DNA of 64,000 bases from Trichopria drosophilae (GCA_030407085.1 CM059587.1:82597001-82661000), one strand, 5' to 3'. Positions 45,830-57,045 are shown, numbered from the stretch's first letter. Notes: generated by a model not told the origin, from the letters alone. Program-made: numbers and translations.

Positions 45830-46890
45830 CGAGTCTGGTTTTTGAGTGTGATTTTCAAATTTCTGATTTTTGAAAGTCGGGGTTTTGAAGTGCCTGTTTC
45901 GTGATTTGTCTGGTTTTGGAGGTGCACCCTGAAAGAATATTATTCTCTCTTTTCGTCCTAGCTAGATAATTTTTTTCCGCTGCGTCCTATTAGTATAGAT
46001 GTGACAAATTTGTTAAAACACGATTTTTTATCCCTTTTGCCTTCAATGTCATAAAAAACTAGAGCTAATTGGTTATTTTGACAGTCATATTTGGATTCTG
46101 AAAGTAAACGCCTATCAGAATTAAGTCTTGCTGGTGGGATTGCAGCATTTTTTTGCGCTGTGAGTTGATGCTCAAAAATGCAAAAAATTGAATTTTTTGC
46201 CTTTAATACGTCAAAAACTAGAGTCGATTGCTATTTTGGCGGTTATATTTAGATTCTGGATGAAAATCCTATCAAAATTGACTCTTATTTATTGAGCAAC
46301 AAAATTTTGTTCGGCTGTATTATTTTCCAGAACGTGAAAGAAGAACTCTTATAAATATTTTAGAATTTGCGGGCCTCCATTTTGCATAAAAGACTTCCTA
46401 TTGTTTATTAATCACAAATTATATCAACTATCATAATAAAGTAACATTAGGATAAGAAATGTATGGATAAGTGAATATAAAGAACCAATAAAGATCAGTT
46501 TACCCTATGAAAACAGCTATTTTGACGTTATATTGAAGACCGTCCTTTTTTTATTAATTAGGAAAACATAAAAAATTGTTTTCGGTTTGAGAAAACAGGA
46601 AAAGCATAACGAATCCCAGTTTTTTTAATGTCTGGTTTTTGTGATTTGTCAGGGTTTTGGGGTTCACCCCTGATTTTTTAATGTCTGGTTTTGAAATGTC
46701 TGTTTTTTGAAGTGTCAGTTTTGTGATTTTTGTCTGGTTTTTGAGATGTACCCCTGGTTTTTTAATGTCTGTTTTTGAAATGGCTATTTTTTAATGGTCT
46801 GGTTTTTGAGTGTGCGTTTTTTCAAATTTCTGGACGGGAGAGGAAGTCGAGGAACCGAACAGGCAAATATACCGGGACTCTACTGTACGA
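45830..46890. repeat. Minisatellite region with internal duplication
   Basis: GTCTGGTTTTTGAG-type units occur at 45833-45920 and, more regularly, at 46628-46815 with alternating TTTTTTAATGTCTGG and TTTGAAATGTCTG. Between them a block of about 160 bases is repeated twice (46010-46165 and 46180-46320; shared ACTAGAGCTAATTGGTTATT-like core). The right side ends in TACAGTAGAGTCCCGGTATA on the minus strand (46865-46893), which looks like a pogo-type terminus. The opposite terminus was not found. Confidence 0.4.
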
Positions 46891-46899
46891 CTATTTCCC

Positions 46900-48380
46900 A
46901 TTTTTATCAAATATTGACACGATTCGCCGTGATGATGATCAACATCTTTCTTAATATCATTTATGCTTTCACTATACACTAATTGTAAATGTATACTCCG
47001 CAGTTTCTTAACAATCACGCAATATAAAAGATGATTTACTGAATTTATAGACTACATAAAAGCAATTGATTCCACATCCCATTCATATATTTATTAAAAA
47101 AATGAAGTACCTATTCTTAAATAATGTTCTCTGTGGTTGAAAAAATCGAATTTTGAAGATGTGAATTGTTTGCAAAAATAAGATTAATATTTTCATTTTA
47201 TGCAACATTTATAATTTTCATGTTAAAGAATACTTTATTATTGAAAAAGAGTAACTTCAAAAATTCATATCCATCAAATAATAAAATTAATCGAAATCAT
47301 AACTTTGGTCCACCGACAAAATGACATTTTAAGCTGGACGGAAAATTAATCAAGGAAGCTTCAGCTAAGCCCTTTTCTGTTTCTGCGGGTATGTGGGCCA
47401 AGGAAAATACAATTAGAACAATTCGCCAGTAAAATGACTTTGATTAAATCATAATATAAAAAATAAACCAACATTTTTCAGATTCTCTGGAAAGTAAAGG
47501 GGATTATAACCATGAAAGCATTCAATAATTTTGATGAATAATAATCACAACTTTTATATTTCGAATCGTAAGTAACAACTGTCATGTTAATTTACTTCGC
47601 ACTAGTGTAATTCTTATTTATTATTTGAGATAGATCTATATTTAATAATAAAATGATTCTAAAAGTTTGTACCAGACGATTATTACAAAAAGTAATTCTT
47701 CATTTACAAACATCAACGTGGACTATATTTACTGAGCGTAAAAATGTCATGTGAGATTAATTCTCACAGTACAGAAAGTTATTAAATATAAAGTTTACTG
47801 CATAGGATAGAGCTCAATTAATGAAAATTTTTTCATATTTCTTAGTTACCTATTTTAATGTCTTCTATAATAGTATATTTCCGTGTATATAGGACGATTT
47901 GCTTCGCCAAAGGGTGTGGTTTTCTGTTCTAAGAATGTAATAATTTACTGCATGCTTTAATTCCAATACCGCACCCATCATATTAATACAAGCGATTGCT
48001 GTGACATAATCAACGTTCGGTAAATGATCCTACATTATACCGGATGAGGGATATTCAAAATTATCAAATTCACATAAAATGTAGGGGCAGGTAATTATTT
48101 CAAATATGTTTTTTACTTAGACGCTAATGGGAAATATGATTAAAGTGGATGGAAAGGTGTGTCAAATTTGAAATTGGATGGTATTAATTAATTATACCGA
48201 CCTAGAAAATTTTATTGTATAGTGATTTTACACATAAATAACAACATTAGTGGTAAGGAACTAGACCCGAAAATCAAGTAAAATTGAAGGACCAGAAATA
48301 GAATTGAAATATTGAGGGAAGCATTTGGTTCATTTGTCCCTACACTATTCAATTATATTCTTGTCCTTTTTGAAGGCCTT
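46900..48380. other. No gene seen
   Basis: AT-rich. None of the frames has protein-like composition. Confidence 0.4.
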
Positions 48381-48389
48381 TATAGTAGT

Positions 48390-48728
48390 TTTCGTATTAA
48401 GGGCGTAAAATAGAAATTTACGCCCGCTCATCGATCGTAGCGGCCGAGGGCCGGCAAAGCCAGCCCCGAGGGTGTCGCGATCGGTAAAGGGCTTAAAATT
48501 TTACGGTTGTAATAATGCGGTTGCGAATTTTACGCCCGCTGGCCAAATAATAATGTTCGTATTACGGGCGTAAAATTTTAAGCCCTTTACCGATCGCGAC
48601 ACCCTCGGGGCTGGCTTTGCCGGCCCTCGGCCGCTACGATCGATGAGCGGGCGTAAATTTCTATTTTACGCCCGTAATACGAACATTATTATTTGGCCAG
48701 CGGGCGTAAAATTCGCAACCGTATTACA
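48390..48728. repeat. Two interlocked large inverted repeats rich in GGGCGTAAA
   Basis: The first inverted pair is 48400-48504 with 48566-48686: GGGCGTAAAATAGAAATTTA, GCGGCCGAGGGCCGGCAAAG, CCGAGGGTGTCGCGATCGG and their reverse complements, nearly perfect over about 105 bases. The second pair is about 48521-48576 with 48668-48722 (GGTTGCGAATTTTACGCCCG and GGCCAAATAATAATG). The loop of the first pair contains one arm of the second, so the two hairpins cannot both form. The GC-rich arms stand out from the AT-rich surroundings. It is best explained by two inverted copies of a GGGCGTAAA element; related ends are at 49290-49345 and at 61130-61200. Confidence 0.7.
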
Positions 48729-48729
48729 G

Positions 48730-49290
48730 AAAGTAGTAAATGTGGAAGTGAAAAATGATTTAACGACGGCAGTGTAAAGTTCAATGAGAAACTTTCGAAT
48801 AAATAAGACGTGAAGGATTTAGGTGGGGAACGAGGGGGTTCGGGGAGGGGCTAAGCCCCCCGATAGGAAAAGTATATACTAAAAAGTAAAGAGTAAAATA
48901 AAAATAATGTATTTTATAATATATTTTGTTTCACTGTAAATAGCATTTTATGCACTTTTGACGCACAAATTGTTTACATATAATGTTGACCGTGCCGTGG
49001 CAGGAAACGAACTGAATACTGAAATCCAAATTTGCGGAATAGCGACGTACGCTTTGTTTATTGCGGCGAATGTAAACAACTTTACTGAGACATGAATTCT
49101 TGGTATTTTCGTTTATATGCCACTCTTCTATATTGTTGACAATTTATTTTGAATCTATTTTTAATTTAAAATAACTAGGCAATTCAAATTTATTGAAAAG
49201 TGACGTGAAAGAATTATTTCAATCGAATTTTATTTTACAATACGTAGGTTATTCAAATTTATCGATAATTGACATAACAAAATTATTTTC
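48730..49290. other. No gene; G-rich patch
   Basis: A run containing GGGGAACGAGGGGGTTCGGGG lies near 48820-48845, followed by AAGCCCCCC. It could form a G-rich secondary structure. The rest is AT-rich. Confidence 0.35.
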
Positions 49291-49345
49291 ATTTTACGCA
49301 CCCGGAGGCGTAAAACTCCATTTTACGCCCGGCGGGCCAAAAAAT
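49291..49345. repeat. GGGCGTAAA repeat end
   Basis: TTTTACGCACCCGGAGGCGT and TTTTACGCCCGGCGGGCC, a compact inverted arrangement related to the arms at 48390-48728. Confidence 0.45.
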
Positions 49346-49582
49346 ACTTTATTCGCGTCTGATCAAATAGGTTTGGTTGGACCTAATTCCCGCACGGAAA
49401 AAAATATCTTGAAATATATCCAGATATTATAAAAATGATGCAAAATATATTTGGGCCAGTAATAGTACGCCAAAAATGTGCAAAATTCAGTTATTTTAGT
49501 ATAGGGTATGTTTATCAAGTAACTTAATTTATTCATTTTTAAAAATGTTACAGCTACACAACGATTGCACAGGGCCACACTA

Positions 49583-49920
49583 CAAAAACGGGTGCCTTAT
49601 TTTGAGACACATTCGTCATCACTTTTAAGACATTTGTGGGTGTCTTATACACTCTAAATTGCTAAAGTGAAAATTGAGCCTCTATCTGCTAAAGGTGGCT
49701 TTTTCACTGTTTCGAAAGTGGAAATTTTACTTTATTAGAGTGACATGTTTCCGACTACTTTTAATAAAGAGAGATTTCCACTTTAGAAATAGTGAAAAAG
49801 TCACTTTTAGCAGAAAGTGCCTCAATTTTCACTTTAAGAAATTTAGAGTGTAAAAATATGTTATAAATGACTTTTGAGACGCTAGAAGAGTCGTCAATCG
49901 CAATCTGAATGTACTGCTCG
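49583..49920. mobile_element. CACTGCAAAAA-type fragment carrying a nested MITE
   Basis: ACTACAAAAACGGGTGCCTT and GACATTTGTGGGTGTCTTA at the left, and GACTTTTGAGACGC at the right, resemble the subterminal repeats of 37349-38034. The MITE at 49649-49851 splits the fragment. Confidence 0.35.
49649..49851. mobile_element. Foldback MITE of 203 bases
   Basis: Terminal inverted repeats of about 80 bases begin ACACTCTAAATTGCTAAAGT. The right arm inverted reads ACACTCTAAATTTCTTAAAG, and both continue into GTGAAAATTGAG. The loop is only about 45 bases, so the element is nearly a perfect hairpin. The right arm's AAAGTGACTTTTTCACT and the left arm's AAAGGTGGCTTTTTCACT show ordinary drift. Confidence 0.7.
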
Positions 49921-50139
49921 ATAGTTGGTACATAACTAAAAGTTGATATTTATGTGAAAATGGATCAACATTCGTGTTCGGTTAGCAATTTTCGGGCTAA
50001 TTGCTTTGAAGTCTTAATTAACCATGTGATTAGATACCACAAGAACGAACCAAATTTTAACCCTCTTGCGTAAGCGTTTTACCCGACTTTCCGTTACCGT
50101 ATCCAGGTTTGTTATTTTACATATTTGCAAAATTGCAAA

Positions 50140-50470
50140 CATTACCTTCTACGTTTTTGGAGTCGCTGATTACGAATCTCATGTCAGTTTTGTGAAATTC
50201 AAAATATCGGATCCAATAGGGCGGCTAAAATAAAAAAATTGACTTATTTTTATGAAACTTGGTACATGGTGGTTTTTTGGGTCGCTGATTACGAATCTGA
50301 TGTCAGAAATCAGAAATTCAAAATGGCGGATCCGATATGGCGACTAAAAATATAAAATTAGCATATTTTTATGAAACTTCGTGTACACGGATATTCGAGG
50401 TCGCTGATTAAGAATCTAATGTCAGTTTTCTGACATTCAAAATGTTGGATTCAATATGGCAGCTTCGAAT
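50140..50470 (+). repeat. Three tandem units of the GTCGCTGATTACG repeat
   Basis: GGAGTCGCTGATTACGAATC (50159), GGGTCGCTGATTACGAATCT (50279) and AGGTCGCTGATTAAGAATCT (50399) stand 120 bases apart. Each is followed by an ATTCAAAATNNNGGATCC block and an ATATGGCG or CATATTTTTATGAAACTT block. It is a tandem form of the unit found inside the piggyBac-type MITE. Confidence 0.65.
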
Positions 50471-50538
50471 GCTACATTCAAAAGTAATTGTTCTGATTTA
50501 TAAACATTTATGATTTATAATGAACGCGTTTTTTAGGA

Positions 50539-51000
50539 TTGGTGGCTATGAATAATGTCTATTACTGGTTTTGTTCCTATTTTTCTGTATTTTTTCATGT
50601 TTGTGCATTCGGGGCTCTATTTTTATTGTTTTATCTGGTTTTATTAAGCAAATTAATTTATCAATTATCAAATAGAAAATCTTGTAGAAAACAGTTTTAT
50701 AGCAGGAGTTACAACAGACGAAAACTCAACGTTTTTAAACGAAGCTATTTCAATTTAATATTTCTATTTTATTATTTTAATGTCCTAAATAGTTTGAGCT
50801 GAGTTTTTTATATGTTAAATATTTTCTTATACATAACCTACCTAGATATAGGATTAGTTTATAAGCAAAGAATGTAAATACTGCGTTTAATATAATAAAG
50901 GATAGGTAAAGTTAAAACTGGTACATCCGAAAAATGTACAATGTACTATGTATATGTAAAACTAATACTGAAATAAAGAATTTCGATTCGAAAAAAATAC
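50539..51000. other. Small open frame and AT-rich tail, uncertain
   Basis: An 87-codon frame at 50539-50802 contains a hydrophobic stretch (residues about 15-40) and a basic middle, and ends FNLIFLFYYFNVLNSLS. The last part faintly resembles the C-terminal KLFNFLS region of the LINE at 39443. Several AATAAA-like signals follow (near 50975). It may be a degraded LINE 3' end. I do not call it a gene. Confidence 0.25.
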
Positions 51001-51009
51001 TTCTTTAGT

Positions 51010-51190
51010 TCATTTCTCGTCTTCTTCATAATCTTCATCTTCTTCGTTTTCGGTATTATCTAATTCCAGAAGAGCTTCAGTCATATATGCCTTTACCTTC
51101 ATTGGAACATCGCCATCAAAGAAACATATTGCAACAGTTTCGGGAACTAAGTACCAGACATGTTTGGAACATTTTTTTGCAGTACCTTAC
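51010..51190 (-). pseudogene. Protein fragment, probably mobile-element C-terminus
   Basis: On the minus strand an open frame of about 60 codons reads CSKHVWYLVPETVAICFFDG and continues into KVKAYMTEALLELD and a very acidic tail (Glu/Asp) ending at TGA 51010-51012. A stop at about 51185 closes it upstream. The HVWYLxPExVxxxFFD pattern looks like the C-terminal segment that I associate with uncharacterised invertebrate transposon proteins, but I cannot name the family. Confidence 0.4.
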
Positions 51191-51199
51191 TGATTTCTG

Positions 51200-53800
51200 A
51201 ATCTATATTTTGATAATTTGAATGTAGAGGAAGGTCACAAAACAATCATGAATGGTAGAAAAGCATCATTTATTTTGTGCGAATTATAGACGTTAATTTA
51301 GAAATATTTTCCTTTACCTAATTTTCGTAAATAAAAACTTGATTGAAAAATTCGACATCTGATTAAAAAAATCATCCTTTTTAATGAATGAGGGCACATT
51401 TAATTCGTGGGACCATAAAGTATTCGAATTTCTTAGTATGAAATTTCAGCATGATACGAAGCAAAAATGTTAGACATTTTGAACTTTTTAAACCAAAAAT
51501 GAGTGGCAGTAAACTCGTAATAATTCAGCCAAAAAATCTCATTTATATTACTCAAAAAACGTTGTATTCGAGAAGCATTTGGAAACGTATTCCCATGGTT
51601 ACAGAATTTTTTAGTTAGGTTTTAAGAAACAAAGCAAATAACTAAATTTTTTTTTTAATGTAAAAACAATGTCAAACTCTGAGCCCCTTGGGGGTCTACT
51701 TAAAATTGACATAGAATATTCAACCAGTGCTCAAAATTTTTATATTTCTTTTCGAAAAAAGTGAGGGGATGAAAAAAAAAGGATTTGAAAACAAATAAAT
51801 AAGGGCCACCCTATAAACCCCATGATGTTTCTAGTGGAATTTATTAAACGGTTTTACTTCAATGTTTTGTTTAGGAAACCGATAATGAACGCTCTAAAAA
51901 ACGTTCTAAAAGGAAAGAAAACCTGTTTTTGGTTTAACAGTACTGTAGGTTCAACGTTTTATTAACGTATCTCATAATTTAATATTAAATTAAATTATGT
52001 ACACGGAAGTATCATAACTGGAGTATCTTCGAGTTCATTTAAATGTCTTTCATATACGTCAGTTAATATAAAAATATAGAATTTATTAAACCCACTGTAA
52101 ACTTCCTATTTTTGTTATTTCATCAACGATTTTTTAACGTTTAAAGTATGTTTCGTTTATTATAAACGTATATGATAAATCTATATTAAACGACAGTTTA
52201 ATAAAGGTATTACCAATACACATTATGTTATACGGCTAAATAATTTTTAAACCAAAGGTAACAATAATAAATTTACATTAAATGCTAAGTTTTTTATTGA
52301 GTGGTAGAAGACGATGTTCATTACATCATAATGCGACATCATCATTATTAGTAGCAACGTAGTCAGTCCTTGCTGATGATTTTGTCAATACAGTCGTTAA
52401 CGAAGAATGATCTTGAATGATCTAATAGTTATCCCGATTCATAATTATTCATCATCATCATATTTATCCGCTACAACTATCAATTATATAACATCATTTT
52501 TCGGCGCAAGTATGTAAAATCATTAATATTAGGCCTCATCATTGCCTATTTCCTTACATGATATTGTTTCATTAATTCGTCCCGTTTGCAGAATGAGAGA
52601 TGAAAATGCTTGTTTTTAAATAAAAGCGTATTTTCTTTTTCTAATTCTAATGAAAAATGAACTGCAATCAAACATAATTGGAATGATTAATCTTTATATT
52701 AAATATCTATTTCAAATTAAATTATAACATTCTTTATATTAAATTTGCTAAAAAAGGTCGCTAAAGACACTGAATAGAAGTTTGATTAAATATTAGCAAA
52801 ATAATTAGGAACATCAATTTCACTTTTAGTTAGTTTTAACCTCCACCTTCTCCAAAACATATGAGGTTGTTACAGAATCTTTGATTCTCTAGAGAGAATC
52901 GATCCAACTTAGGCATCCCACACATCCCAGGTAGATTCGTGAAATCTTCCCTCGGAATTCCCGTAGCACCTAAACTGATTCCAGCAACAATTTCTGTATA
53001 ACATTTTAATTCAAATTTATCAACTGAAAATGAAATCTTTCTGGGTATATTAGAGATTGATCAAATTTTATCTTTCAAGTTTTTCGCCTACAAAAGTGAT
53101 ATTTAATTAGCTATGTGAACGTGTCGTATGACTTTGTACCTTAACTCAGAAGAAGTAAAATCATTAATAATACCTATAGTTATTAATATTAAAAGTAATG
53201 GTTTTATAGATAATAAACTATTTTTATTGAATAGTTAAGTTGGTAGTTCTTTTTAATGATCTTTTTATTATATTACTAACAATCTTTGAATGTTTGCTAA
53301 GAATAAAGGTAACTAATCAAGTACATTGCTAAAATATTAGTTATTTCTACTTTTGATAGGAATAATAAACAATCGTCATTTAAATCATAATATAGATTTT
53401 TTCGTTTTTATGATTCTTCCCATAATTTAGTTCTTCTAATTTTTTGAACATTAACAAATACTACTGTCTTAAAATGTCACTAGTTCCTTGCTAAATTCTA
53501 CTAATTAATTTGATGCAATGTCGGTTACTAACAATTAGAAGAAAACTACTTATTACACTAGTAGTTCTCCATTTAATTAGTTATTTTATCTACTATTTAA
53601 GGTAGGAAATAAATATTGGACTATCGAATTCAATTAGTCGAATAAAACAATGAAAAACAAGTTTTATTTAATTTGAAGTATATAAGTTTTAAATTCATTA
53701 GTTAAATATCGATCTGTTAATTGCAAACATGTCGCTCATCTTGCTATAACTAAATATATAGTAAATTAATTTTTTAAAATTATAATACCTTTAAGGTATA
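51200..53800. other. No gene seen
   Basis: AT-rich, with short ATC/GAT-rich patches near 52330-52470 and no coding frame, TIR or LTR. Confidence 0.4.
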
Positions 53801-53810
53801 AAGTTTTTGT

Positions 53811-53928
53811 TTAAAATTAAAGATTAAACACGGTTATTGAACCAAGTCAATATGTTAAAAATAAATATTTAACATAATTGAACTATAAAATAAGAATTTT
53901 TAATTTTCGGCCATGGATTATGGCCCTC
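53811..53928 (-). repeat. Left inverted repeat of the Penelope-like element
   Basis: Reverse complement of 57220-57337, starting at GAGGGCCATAATCC on the minus strand. It stops exactly where the CTGAAGA of the right-hand ribozyme would begin, so only the stem II to stem III part of the hammerhead is present on this side. Confidence 0.8.
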
Positions 53929-55125
53929 CTACATATAATTTGGCAAAATTTTTCACTAACATTCTGATAAACATTACTTCAAAAAATAAACTTCATATTA
54001 AAGACAGTTGGAGCTGTAGAGAGAAAATTAAATCCTTAAAAATACTGTAGGAACGCGAAATTATCGCATGTGTATGTGCGGCGTGAGCGTGTTTATGCAC
54101 GTATGCATGGGAGCGAAGTAGCGCTGCGGCGGCAAGAGGGAAAAGCGCGGTGGGTCTTGAAAGTGGGAGGGGAACGCGAGCACGGCAGTCTCTCGGCAGC
54201 AGTCTAGCGCGAAGGTACGTGGCGTTACAGCGTAGTAGTCCGAGCGCGAATCTAAGTAGCGGCCATCTTGGCTAGACCGAATGCTGATATATGTATATCC
54301 TTTGTGATTTGGATGAATAAACGTATTTCACCTAAGTGGCTGGTTTATATCTCGATTCCCACAATACCACAAAACTTTAAATTATTATCCTTGGACGTAG
54401 TGTCTTTATTTACCAACATATCAACTGATATCATCCTTCTAATTATTAAAATTAGATGGCATGAAATATTAATTTTTACTACCCTCCCAATGGATGAATT
54501 TATTAAAGGTTTGAAAATTGTTCTAAATAACACTATGTTTTCCTTTCAGAATAAATTTTATAAACAAGTTTTTGGAGTCCCTATGGGCTCTCCCCTATCA
54601 CCAATGGTTGCTAATTTATTTATGGAATTTGTTGAAAATATTTTAATTAAGAAATTAAATTTTAAACCACCCCTTTATATGAGATATGTCGATGACATTC
54701 TTCTCGCTGTTCCGTCAGGAAAAGAGGACTATGTCTTAAATAAATTCAATAGTTTACATAAAATTAAAAGCTTAACCAATAAAATTACTTTTACTAAAAA
54801 AATAGAAATTAATAATAAAATCAATTTTCTTTACCTATTGATAATTCGAAAAAATAATAGTGTTTTCAATACTGACTGGTTCCGTAAGGACACTTGGTCA
54901 GGAAGATACCTAAATTTTCTATCAAATCATCCTCTCTATATAAAAATAAGTGTTGCTATCGGTCTAATTGATCGAGCAATTAAACTGTCTGAAATACGAT
55001 TTCGCAAGAAAAACTTAAACTTGGTTGAGAGAATCTTACGAGAAAGTGGTTATCCTAATAATTTAATTTCTGAATGTATTTGTAAGCGAGTTCACTTATT
55101 ATATAATTCCCTACAAAATATTTAA
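53913..55125 (+). pseudogene. Penelope-like reverse transcriptase, interrupted
   Basis: The first part (53929-54045) encodes PPTYNLAKFFTNILIN and IKDSWSCREKIK. The rest (54368-55125) encodes SLDVVSLFTNI (RT motif A), FGVPMGSPLSPMVANLFME (motif B), RYVDDIL (motif C with the catalytic DD) and a thumb region with FLSNHP and SGYPNNLI. These are standard for Penelope-like elements. The solo LTR and one copy of its 4-base target duplication separate the two parts, and the frame resumes exactly after them. Stop TAA at about 55123-55125. About 100 codons at the N-terminus are missing. Confidence 0.8.
54046..54363 (+). mobile_element. Solo LTR, 318 bases, with 4-base target duplication
   Basis: Starts TGTAGGAACGCG and ends ATTCCCACA, the TG...CA ends of LTRs, flanked by ATAC on both sides (54042-54045 and 54364-54367). 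It contains a GC-rich U3-like part with GTGCGGCGTGAGCG and a polyadenylation signal AATAAA at 54316-54321. The 4-base duplication fits a Ty3/gypsy-type integrase. Only one LTR remains, as after LTR-LTR recombination. Which strand is the transcribed strand is inferred from AATAAA. Confidence 0.75.
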
Positions 55126-55237
55126 AAAAATAACGAAACTGATTTCATTAGAAAAGAGAAGATTCGTGTAGTATCATAAAGTAGGTAAAAACATAGGTGG
55201 TATTAGAATTGGAAAAGACGTTTTAGAAACAAAAAAA

Positions 55238-55564
55238 ATGAGCAATGTAGTTTATAAAATCTCCTTTTTACATTTCAACAATGTCTACATAGGACAAACT
55301 GGTAGAAGATTAGGTACACGTATAAGAGAACACAAAAAAAACATAGAGGATAAACAAGAAAAATATACAGGCTTAACGATGCATAGAATTGAGACAGGAC
55401 ATGGTTTTGACTTTGATAATGTCAAAATTCTAGCATTAGAAAATAATACCTATAAAAGAAAAGAAATTGAAAATTTTTTCATAAGTAATACTGAAAATAC
55501 GGTTAATATTAGATTTGAAAAATTAAAATTACCAAATATTTACAGTATCCTTATGAAAAAATAG
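55238..55564 (+). pseudogene. Penelope-like GIY-YIG endonuclease
   Basis: 108 residues starting MSNVVYKISF. The GIY-YIG signature is seen as VVY ... VYIGQTGRRLGTRIREHKKNI, with the catalytic Tyr and Arg residues in place, followed by HRIETGHGFDFDNVKIL and an ENFFI segment with the metal-binding Glu. It nicks the target DNA for priming. The upstream 112 bases are in a different frame from the RT and contain stops, so the protein is no longer fused to RT. The start methionine shown is probably internal to the original ORF. Confidence 0.8.
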
Positions 55565-55846
55565 TTATATTTACTTAAAAGATATGAAAATTATTACTTG
55601 GTAAGGACGGTCGATTTACTAGGGAATACAATTTTGAAATAAAATGTTAAAATTGGACCTAAGGGCTTTAAATATAAACCACAATAGATGAGAAAGGAAA
55701 TATGTAAATACACGAGATTTTGTACATTCGCCAGCTCCAGAATACTTGATCTAAACGGCTTCTTACATATTAATTTTAGGATTTAATGATAATGGATTCT
55801 GGTTCCCTCTAGTAGCGAAAAAAGTAACAAGTGCTTATTGTAAACA

Positions 55847-55914
55847 CACGTTTCGTCCCGGATTTTTTGTGTGGACTCGTCAGAAAGACCACAAAAAATC
55901 CTGTCTTTTACGCG
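55847..55914 (-). ncRNA. Hammerhead ribozyme, type III layout, antisense to the Penelope-like ORF
   Basis: Read on the minus strand, 68 bases give every conserved part. Stem III is 5'-CGCGU (55914-55910) with ACGUG (55851-55847), five pairs including one G-U. The cleavage-site A is 55909. Stem I is AAAGAC (55908-55903) with GUCUUU (55889-55884), six pairs. The core is CUGACGA (55883-55877). Stem II is GUCC (55876-55873) with GGAC (55858-55855). GAAA is 55854-55851. Loops of stems I and II are complementary over 12 bases (55901-55890 with 55871-55860), so either a kissing contact or a competing long hairpin is possible. The core matches the Schistosoma-type CUGANGAGUCC...GGACGAAAC. Self-cleavage is predicted, not shown. 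Confidence 0.75.
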
Positions 55915-56061
55915 ATGATTTAATAGATTAATGTAATTTTAAATGTTCCTAACAGAGGAGAGAAATATTAGGAATATTGATAAATTATATACCCACAATA
56001 ATCGTAACGTGATGTCGTTAACGAAGTGAGTATACAATGCTTTCTTCATTTAGAATATTCT

Positions 56062-57045
56062 ATATGAATCGGTCCATGCAAAAAGGGCACTAAGTCCATT
56101 TTTCGGTAAATTGAGATAATGATAAATTCTAACTTTTGAGGCTCCGGTCTTTCATTTGGCACTTATTAAAATTATTAATCTTCATTTCCTGATGTCCGAT
56201 TTATGCAAAAAGGACCCTAAGTCCAGGACTTAGATCCCTTTTTGCATAAATTGGAAGTGACATATTTTTTTACCGGGTATTATTTACACTGAGAAAAAAA
56301 TGCAGTAAAAGATAGTACTTAATACTACTTGTTGCAGTAAAATATGTGCCAATAAATACATGTCGTATATATTTTACCACTATATGAACAACAAATACTG
56401 TACCAGTTTTGTATACTATCCATATTGGTAAATATAGTTATGTTAACATCTACGAAAATCATGTTAGCACAATGTTTAGTATTGAAATATTATATATGAA
56501 TAATTCAAACTTATTCGTATTAAGAGAGATTTGTTTACTGATTATTACACACATACTTACTGTATTTACAAATAACAATAATCTTTCGGAACTATTATAA
56601 TTTAACGTCAGTTAAAATTACAACAATATATACCAGATAAATATCTAGGTTTCTAGAATTCCCTGATCGAATAGCCTACTGTTACCGATGGAAAGGATAA
56701 TGAATTTAGTTCTTAATATACCGCAAAATGTAATTTTACATTGTATTATACTTTTGCAAATAAATTAGATAGCTGTGTTATAAAATTATTACTTTTTTTT
56801 TCATGTTACTAGTAATTCATGCAAAAAGGGACCTAAGTCCACTGATATTTTTTATAATTATTAAAAATCCTCTTTAATTTTAAGCATAGAACGGTATTTG
56901 TACTATTGTAAGTGCATAAAAGCATCATTTCTATTAAATAATATTTTTATTTTTCATTCTGTAACAAAAGTAAATCAGTTTTTTGCCTTTTCCAAACAAT
57001 TATTTATATGGACTTAGTGCCCTTTTTGTATGGACCGATTCATAT
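56062..57045. mobile_element. MITE of 984 bases inside the Penelope-like element
   Basis: Terminal inverted repeats of 38 bases with one mismatch begin ATATGAATCGGTCCATGCAA. The motif TGCAAAAAGGNNCNTAAGTCC is found at both ends, twice more as a central palindrome (56200-56250) and once alone at 56819. No transposase frame. No target duplication was clear. It lies in the 3' region of the Penelope-like element, so it inserted later. Confidence 0.7.

Noticed and set aside
54268..54363. Methionine start at 54268 as the beginning of the RT protein
   Set aside because: The first 32 codons lie in the solo LTR; the true frame continues from before 54042.
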